Both the position numbers and the translations under genes were made by a program. 64,000 bases of DNA, taken from positions 1,054,001 to 1,118,000 of the forward strand of contig JAAKBF010000159.1 of assembly GCA_012656075.1 (NCBI GenBank), in the 5' to 3' direction. Shown piece by piece: positions 57,791 to 64,000 of the stretch. The notes under the pieces are model-generated. The model was not told the origin of the DNA. It did not search any database and saw nothing but the letters and a program-made list of their open reading frames with translations. How positions within the stretch are numbered: position 1 is the first letter of the stretch; each line of letters opens with the position of its first letter. This stretch comes from Phytophthora hibernalis. Taxonomy: Eukaryota; Oomycota; Peronosporomycetes; Peronosporales; Peronosporaceae.

Positions 57791-60700
57791 GTATGCGTCG
57801 TGGTGCTTCACATCTTCGCACCATGGCTCATCCGTCGCGTCGTCTCAGCGACGCCACCTCTGCCTCTCTCCGCGCCATCGATCCGAGGCTTCTCCACCTT
57901 CATCATCTCAACATCCTGCACACCTTCTAACTCTTCGTTCCATCTTGCTTCAATATCACAGGCACGATCACAGGAGTCTCCGATGCTCCTGCCGACGTTC
58001 CCAGCCCTGCTGAAGCCTCGGTCCGCCTCCACAACATCCTGCTGGTCCTCCGTCGGCTGACCGTGGTGCAGCCGAGGGTTCGCCACGCCTCCTTCATCGC
58101 CCGACGCCTCGCCAGTTCTGGCATACCTGCTTCGCGGTACACCCGCAGCGGTCTCAGGACCCTTGGGTACCCGGGACACCCGCCTGCCTCGGTGGGGTGT
58201 CAGACCGACACCTCCGGCGTCGCTCCTCCGACGATTGCTTCGACCGAGCCTTCGGTCTCTGCTATCGTCGAGCAGCGTCTCCTCCAATTGGGTCAGCTCG
58301 TGGTGGCCTGTCTGCGTCTTTGGCGAGTCGATTCGTCGCTGGACAGCGTGATGGAGCGCGCCACAGACCTCGGTGAGGTTCTGGAGGCGGCCGTGGCTCC
58401 TGCCCAATTTCCGCCGGGGAAGTCGAGCTCGTCGTCGACCTACGTAACGAGGTGGCAGAGCTCAAGGCTCGACTCGCCGACACCGAGGACCGGCTCCAAG
58501 CAGAGACGAAAGAACACGAGAGTTCGAGCGTTTCTGCAAGCCGTACTCGTGACTCTCTGGATAACCTCCACCAGTCGTACTTTGCTCTCACGGACCAGCA
58601 CGAACAGGCCGCCGCGCACCTGCGCCAGGCCAACGCTGACATCGCCGACCACGACCGCATCGTGGGGATGTGGGCTGCTCGCACGACCACGGCCCAGGCG
58701 TCGGTGACATCGACGCAGTGACTCCTCCACCAGGATTGCGAGCGTTTCAAGGCTGGCTTGGTGGCCTATACGGAGCAGGTGGCCAAGCATCGGGCTGCCC
58801 TCGAGGCTTCCGACCAAGCCTCGGTCGGTGCCGTTTCTCCACTGGTTCAAGCCTCGAAGCTCAGGTCGCGAGCTTGAAGCGTGCGAGCTCCATTCTGCGT
58901 CGCCACGCTGCTCTCCACGAGCTCGATGTCAAAACGTTGGTGCTTGCTTCTGCTGGTACGTTCTGCTCTTCTCTCCTTGCCCCATCGGTCTTCCTAAGCT
59001 TTTCTATCCCTCGTTCAGGTATTACTGCGGACAACATCGACTGGGAGTTGCTTGGACTCTCCTCCGAGCAATACTTCCGAGCATCACTTCAGCGCCGTCG
59101 GGGTGTGTCTTCGGAGAGCTCGGAGGACAGTGATCAAGCGCCCATGGCCTCGGACCCGGGTCATAAGCCCCACGCTACTGGCAGCGCCGGCTGTGGGTGA
59201 TGCCTCCGAAGATTCGGACGACCTACCGCCGGTGTCCCAACGTCGAAGGAACCGGCGCAAGCGTCTCCGGCAGCAATCATCTCAAGATCCGCCTCCGCAG
59301 ACGACGCCGGCGCATCCTCCACGTTCCGTCAGGACTGCCGAAGTCGACCCTTCCTGCCAGCAAGCGGTTGGGTCGTCCATCTAAGAGTTTGGGTGCCCAA
59401 GCTCGAGGACACGCGCCCAAACCTTCGGTCAGTACGCCACCACCTCTCTAGGCGTCTGGGATTCCTGCTGGATCGCCACCAAGCCCTCGGTCAGCTCGTC
59501 GCCGGGGTAGCCGCCTCCACCACTTCCTGCAGGGCCCCACCGAGTCCTCCGCCTGGGTCTCCACCCGTGTCGCCGCCAAGTAGTTCACTTCCAGTCCTCC
59601 TCCTGGGTCTCCGCCGAGTCCTTCACCTGGCTCCCCACCGAGCCCCCTGGATCTGCAACGGCCTCCGGATCCTCGGTGCCCCGACCCCGGCCGAAGTCAT
59701 TGACTTGTCGGGTGATGAGGTCGATACCGAAGCTCAGACGGCCACGATTTTAGCTTATGGATCGTTTTCTTCCGCAGTCGTTTCGCTGTCTCGTCGTGAT
59801 GGTCGACCCACCCGCGGTGCGTCGGTCTTGGCCACGTTGAGGTCTCAGAGGGAACTAGAGACTCTGGAGGCGTCCGATGCCTTCATCATTGCCCCCCGTC
59901 ATCGTCCGAGTCTTCTCAGACCGCAGGGTCGCCTATTGTTCCAGATTCACCCAAAATCTCGGTGGCCCCGACGCCGCCAGTATCGTCGCAGACAGCCTCG
60001 GTCGTGACTCCATCGACTCCGTCGGTCTCGACTCAGCCTACCCCAACTCATCCGAGCGTGGTGGCTGTTCCTGCGTCGCAACCGGTCTCCGCGCCACTAC
60101 TGGCGTCGGGTGGAATACCAATCACACCCCTCCTGTGACCTCGGTGACGGTATCTACTCCGGTTCCTACAATTGTGGTACCGTCAACCTCTACGGGGTCG
60201 ATTGTAGCCCACCGATGGTTCAACACCTCCAGCTACTGCCGCTTAAGGACATACACCGAGGTCTCGGTCGGGTCTCCGGCGGTCACACACCCAGGTGACG
60301 GCTACGCTTTCTATGGTTCCTGGCGCCGACCCACGTATTCACGCCGGCGGTGCCTACTGCGCCAGGGACACCGTCACAGCGCCTTGCCCTGATGGCTGGT
60401 CCGTACTTGTTACCCGGATTCACTGCTCCGGGTACAAGAGACCTGGTGTCAAATCCATAACAGCAGCCTGACTCAACCCATTGCTCGCGGTGTTGAGTCC
60501 CCGTGCTCAGTGGCTGGCATCCAGGCCATGGCGGATTGGGTCAACCCTGGCCACCGCAGCAAGTGCGCTCGAAGTTGCCGGAGAACCCATGCTGTTTCAC
60601 CATTGATCAGCATCCGCCAGATTCAAAATTCGACTCGTGCCACTGGATTAGCTCGGTTCGTCAAGATGTGGCGTCAGTTCCAGGGCGTGTCCACCGACCG

Positions 60701-61150
60701 AACCAAGAAAACAGACATTGGTCTGGCACTATGGGAGCGACGTCACTGGGTCCAATCCCCGTTGAAGGTTTTCTTCGGCTTCGGATCATGACAGAGGCTC
60801 GGTGCCGACCCTCGGTCATCACGCTACGGGCAGCATGGGCTGAGTACAACAAGGCTCGGAACCTCAGAACGGACCGTTGTGTCAGCAGATGGTATATCGC
60901 CGTTGGGAGTGGTGTCGAGCGTTCCGGCAAGCCTGGTGAGGCCCCGACCGAGGTTTTGTTGGAACCAATACTCGTTCGAAGTGATTGAGTGGGCTCCGAC
61001 GTCCGAGGATTGGGTCGGCGAGCTCGCGACTCTGGATGCTCGTCAACTGTGGCGGGACTGTTGGGTGGACTCGCCTCCAGTCACCCATTCAACACGACTT
61101 TCGCGCCGTGCAATACACCGGTACCGCTATTCATACCTCGTAGCATGACC
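57791..61150 (+). pseudogene. Long ORF antisense to Gypsy 3, between pol and 3' LTR; broken
   Basis: The plus-strand ATG at 57,791 opens MRRGASHLRTMAHPSRRLSD. Shifted frames then give a heptad-rich coiled coil (58,452-58,860; AELKARLADTEDRLQAETKE, HRAALEASDQASVG), TADNIDWELLGLSSEQYF (59,030), and a Ser/Pro/Arg-rich middle. A C-terminal part follows with EWAPTSEDWVGELATLDARQ, LWRDCWVDSPPV and FRAVQYTGTAI (60,985-61,140). Plus-strand codon sense is clearly better than minus here. Similar proteins are annotated as hypothetical in Phytophthora, as I recall. Antisense ORFs in this position are known from some plant Gypsy elements. Many indels are present. Confidence 0.5.
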
Positions 61151-61748
61151 GAGGCGGAGGTGGTTTCGGGTATCATGGTTCGTCCTTGGCTCCAAGTTCG
61201 GTCGTGGCTCCGTGGGTCTCCCCAGGCTTCGGCTGCTGCTTCTCCAGGACCAGCGGACCATGAGGAGAAGGATGAAGGCCAAAACGAGGACTTGGCTGCT
61301 CCTCTGCTACCCCAACGTCCACCGGCGGGTCAACGCCTGGTCAGACATCGAATTTGGATGTGTTGGCTGACCTAGCTTCCTCCGCTGACGTCTAGACCTC
61401 GGTCTTGTGCTGTGCTTCGTCACTCATTCCTCTTGCTGATCTCACGCTGTCCGAGCTCCGTAGTTCATTACGGGTGTAGTTCAGGCTCCAGTCATTCCAC
61501 TTAATCCAAATTCACCTCGAGTTCGTTCACTTCATATACACATATACAATTTTAATGCAGTAGTCATCTTTGTCTGACGCTACGGGCTGCATAATCCCCG
61601 TAGGCAGTTCCTCTCGTCACTTCTCATCCATAAACTGAGCCTTCTAGGAGACTTGGTCGCTGGTGATCAGTGACTTCCATTCTGATACAGTCTCACATTT
61701 CGTCTGCTTCTAACGGGCTGTACCAACCCGTAGGTTCAATCCTCAGTA

Positions 61749-62800
61749 CTACTGCTGCTTCACGTCGGTTAAGCGACTCATTGTGCTCGCGGGCTCTCCG
61801 CCCTTCTCGACCTTCTGGTACCTCATCGCCATCTTCCAAGCAATTTCTTGTTGTCGATTCACTTCTCGGCGCCACACTAGCGCATCAGTTTGCCCTCGGG
61901 ATCCTCGTTTTAGCGACGACGACATAGCTCGCAGCGTATACCGGGCATCCCACCCATGAACGAGGTAGAACGGAGTATCCTTCCGATTGCTGTCTTGAGA
62001 GTTGTTGATAGCGAAGACCAGTCGTTCGGCGATCTCGTCCCAGTCTTGTTGCAGCGGTTCTTCCGCCACTCTCACTGACTGTCTGACGGTCTTGGCTGAT
62101 CGTTCTTGCTGCCCGTTTGCTTGCGGACGATAACTCAACGTGGCCCTCGACCGAGATTGCATCATCTCAGCGAATGCTTGGAAAACCTCACTCATGAACC
62201 GGGGGGTCGGTCATGGCGAATCATCGTTGGAGCCCTAAACCTTCGGTAGACACACTCTTCGAACGCTTGAGCGACTTTTAATGCGGTGGTATCTGACATG
62301 GCCCCATGACGAATCCTGTGAACGAGCATTGAAACAGTAACAGCGCGGTATTCCCTCGCCGAGATTTCGGCAATGGTACGACAAAATCCATCGACACCAG
62401 CTGGAATGGTCTCTCGACTAGCACATTCCCAGGAGAGTACCCTCTGAACTGCGGTCGACTTTGCTTGAGCTGCAGTCTGGGCAGGACCGCACATGCCGCT
62501 CAACGTCCGCGTACAGTCCGATCCAATAATTATCCATTTTCGCTCGGTGGTATGTTCGGCCGATGCCTTGGTGGCTGCCTGCTAACGAGTCGTGGCAACT
62601 CTGTAATACTTCCTGAATCATCGTTGTGGGTACCACCAGACGCTTCTTGGTCTCCTCTCGGTTTTTATTACTCCACCGACGGTTCGCTCCGATAATATAC
62701 AGCCCCACGTCCTCTCTTAGCGGAAACTTGTCGGCCATTTTCCATGCATCTCTCCGCACTGTAACTCAGGCTAGCTTCTTCGCCTCGGAGAACGGCCTTG
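61749..62800 (-). pseudogene. Gypsy 3 integrase: zinc finger and catalytic core
   Basis: The HHCC zinc finger is seen at 62,640-62,440, with H-x-SLAGSHQGIGRTYHR and later CPDCSSSK. The core follows with AISAREYRA-like and TTALKVAQAFEECVYRRF, then a shift into SEVFQAFAEMMQSRSRATLS, YRPQANGQQERS and VFAINNSQDSNRKDTPFYLVHG (62,180-61,990). YRPQANGQxER contains the catalytic Glu region. Integrase joins element DNA to the host chromosome. At least two frame changes are present, and the chromodomain seen in Gypsy 1 is missing after 61,749. Confidence 0.75.
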
Positions 62801-63006
62801 AGGTTTACCCACCTTAGCTCCTCGTCCTGGGAAGCGGAGATCCTTCGTCTTCGCTCTTCTTGAATGGTTACCGGGTCGACATCGTTTGCGTTTGGTGTTC
62901 TGACGCTTGCCTCGGTCGTAGGTAGCTCGATTTCTGCTTCGTTCTGATTCTCTGAGGCTACCTCATCTGCTTCGTCTCGTCGTGTTACGTCATCCTGGCT
63001 CATCAC
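62668..63006 (-). pseudogene. Gypsy 3 linker between RNase H and integrase
   Basis: A minus-strand acidic, low-complexity frame (ASENQNEAEIELPTTEA, IQEERRRRISASQDEEL) leads directly into the integrase zinc finger region. This linker is common in oomycete Gypsy pol proteins. Confidence 0.5.
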
Positions 63007-63123
63007 CGAGGGCTCGTTTCAAACCGGACACGCTTCTTTTGTGCTCTCGCTTGTCGACGGGTCCTGACGGTTATGTAATCCGCCACATCCCTCACAAAAT
63101 CAAAAAAATTTGTTACAGGGTAC

Positions 63124-63990
63124 TTAGTGTGCCATACGAGTCCGGGCTAGGTTGACCGACGCTCTCGTCGGCGGCCGCTTCGCCGAGCGTTGGCGTGGCG
63201 ACCTCAGGCGAAGGCTCTCGTCGATTCGGTTGAGCTCGACTAACTCCGTTTTCCTGGTTTCGGCCGACACCACGCTGGACTGTTTGCTGTTGAGAGCTTC
63301 TGTAGCTAACGAGTCTGCAGCTGCATTCAACTCTCGGATCACGTGGAGATATTTCACCGATCGAAGCTAGGCTGTGAGTTCTCGGTGGTGGTTGAGTTGG
63401 GCCATCAGAGTTTCCTTCCGACAGGCCATCACCCCAGGGACTGCTGGGTTGCGAGTCTCGAGTCTCCCACCACAATTAAATCCTCGGTGCCGTGCTTCAG
63501 CGCTGTCAAGACACCATTGCTCATACCTGCGTCTCAGCGAGGTTTACTGTGGTCGTCTCGAGATAAGCACTCGCAGCCGTCACTACCGTCCATTACGGTA
63601 ATTTCCATATTATCCATGAGCAACTACCATACCCGCCATTCTTCTCCGTCATGCCTGATCCATCAAAACACATCACCAAACCATTGTTAGGCATGCATAT
63701 AGCAAGTGTGCATCCATTTGAGCAGTCGGCGACCCTCGTGACGGTGGCGTCACCTAGGCTAACCAGTCTTCCAGTTCAACAAAGCTGGTAAGCCCAGCTT
63801 GTAGTAGCTGAGCACACAATCGTTCCTTGACTCGGTTGACCTTTAGTTGCCAAGGGGACGACATGACTGTGAAGTGGGTCGTACGACCGAACAATGTCTT
63901 CGACTTATGTACCCAATTCAGTGTCGAGAACGGAGTGTAGACATGGATAGTCCGTCCGACCCGTTGGGTGTAACACACTTTCAACAGTAA
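63124..63990 (-). pseudogene. Gypsy 3 RT end and RNase H
   Basis: From the right edge, RVGRTIHVYTPFSTLNWVHK and SPWQLKVNRVKERLCAQLLQ (63,955-63,770) are the RT/RNase H connection. CFDGSGMTEKNGGYGSCSW (about 63,690-63,635) carries the first catalytic Asp of RNase H. VVGDSRLATQQSLGV and CRKETLMAQLNHHREL follow, then KYLHVIRELNAAADSLATEA (63,357-63,300) with the last Asp. This RNase H removes RNA from the hybrid during reverse transcription. Small frame changes occur near 63,475 and 63,720. Confidence 0.75.
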
Positions 63991-64000
63991 CAGCGAAGCT

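Larger units (their letters stand above)
57068..64000 (-). mobile_element. Ty3/Gypsy retrotransposon 3, minus strand, 5' part beyond window
   Basis: On the minus strand, RNase H, the integrase zinc finger and the integrase core run from the right edge to about 61,750. The ELPTGIMQPV tail (61.6 kb), a long region carrying a plus-strand ORF, a polypurine tract and a truncated 3' LTR (57,757-57,068) follow. Gag, protease and most RT lie outside the window. Confidence 0.75.

Noticed and set aside
57808..58407. Minus-strand 199-codon frame near LTR 3
   Set aside because: It overlaps the plus-strand coiled-coil ORF, whose heptad pattern and recalled homologues make the plus strand the better choice.
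1..64000. CRISPR array, operon or prokaryotic defence system
   Set aside because: Introns, LTR elements, LINEs and PHD/SIR2 content show a eukaryotic nuclear sequence, and no regularly spaced short repeats with unique spacers were seen.

Overview
The window looks like a gene-poor, transposon-rich stretch of an oomycete genome, most likely Phytophthora or a close relative. The evidence is Ty3/Gypsy elements with a chromodomain integrase tail, a LINE with a C-terminal RNase H, piggyBac and hAT-like remnants, short GT-AG introns (45 to 126 bp), and an initiator-like CTCACTCCCAGATTC motif just upstream of one gene. The species is not proven by anything here. Nothing bacterial (operons, ribosome binding sites, CRISPR) is present.

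Host genes sit in three small islands. Island 1 (1-3.1 kb) has the C-terminal half of a sugar-porter type MFS transporter cut by the left edge, then a secreted-type, single-membrane-span Cys-rich protein. Island 2 (35.2-39.5 kb) has a C2-domain protein converging on a multi-exon SIRT1-class sirtuin, whose reading frame carries an N-terminal PHD finger and a C-terminal ZZ-like zinc finger. Island 3 (44.9-45.8 kb) has a secreted Cys-rich, Ser/Thr-rich, probably GPI-anchored wall protein. Four of these five genes need one or more single-base corrections to read through. That suggests uncorrected indels in the assembly, or recent decay.

Mobile DNA fills most of the rest. From 5.6 to 14.2 kb there is a minus-strand LINE (ORF1, endonuclease, RT with YADD, RNase H). 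At 15.6-18.5 kb there is a recombinase fragment and a decayed piggyBac. At 18.85-23.4 kb there is an internally deleted Gypsy element ending in a 900-bp LTR. At about 24.7-29.4 kb a second retroelement is interrupted by an inverted copy of that LTR. A piggyBac with perfect 14-bp termini and TTAA duplications occupies 31,391-34,864. At 42.9-48.7 kb there are broken transposon genes. A fold-back element lies at 49.4-50.1 kb, a 5'-truncated second LINE at 50.4-54.0 kb, and a 323-bp MITE at 54.66 kb. A deleted Gypsy pol (55.4-57.07 kb) abuts a minus-strand Gypsy element that runs off the right edge.

The points most worth following are the PHD-SIR2-ZZ gene, the long reverse-oriented ORF between pol and the 3' LTR of the right-hand Gypsy element, the LTR nested inside another element's frame, and the piggyBac intron that copies the transposon's terminal palindrome.
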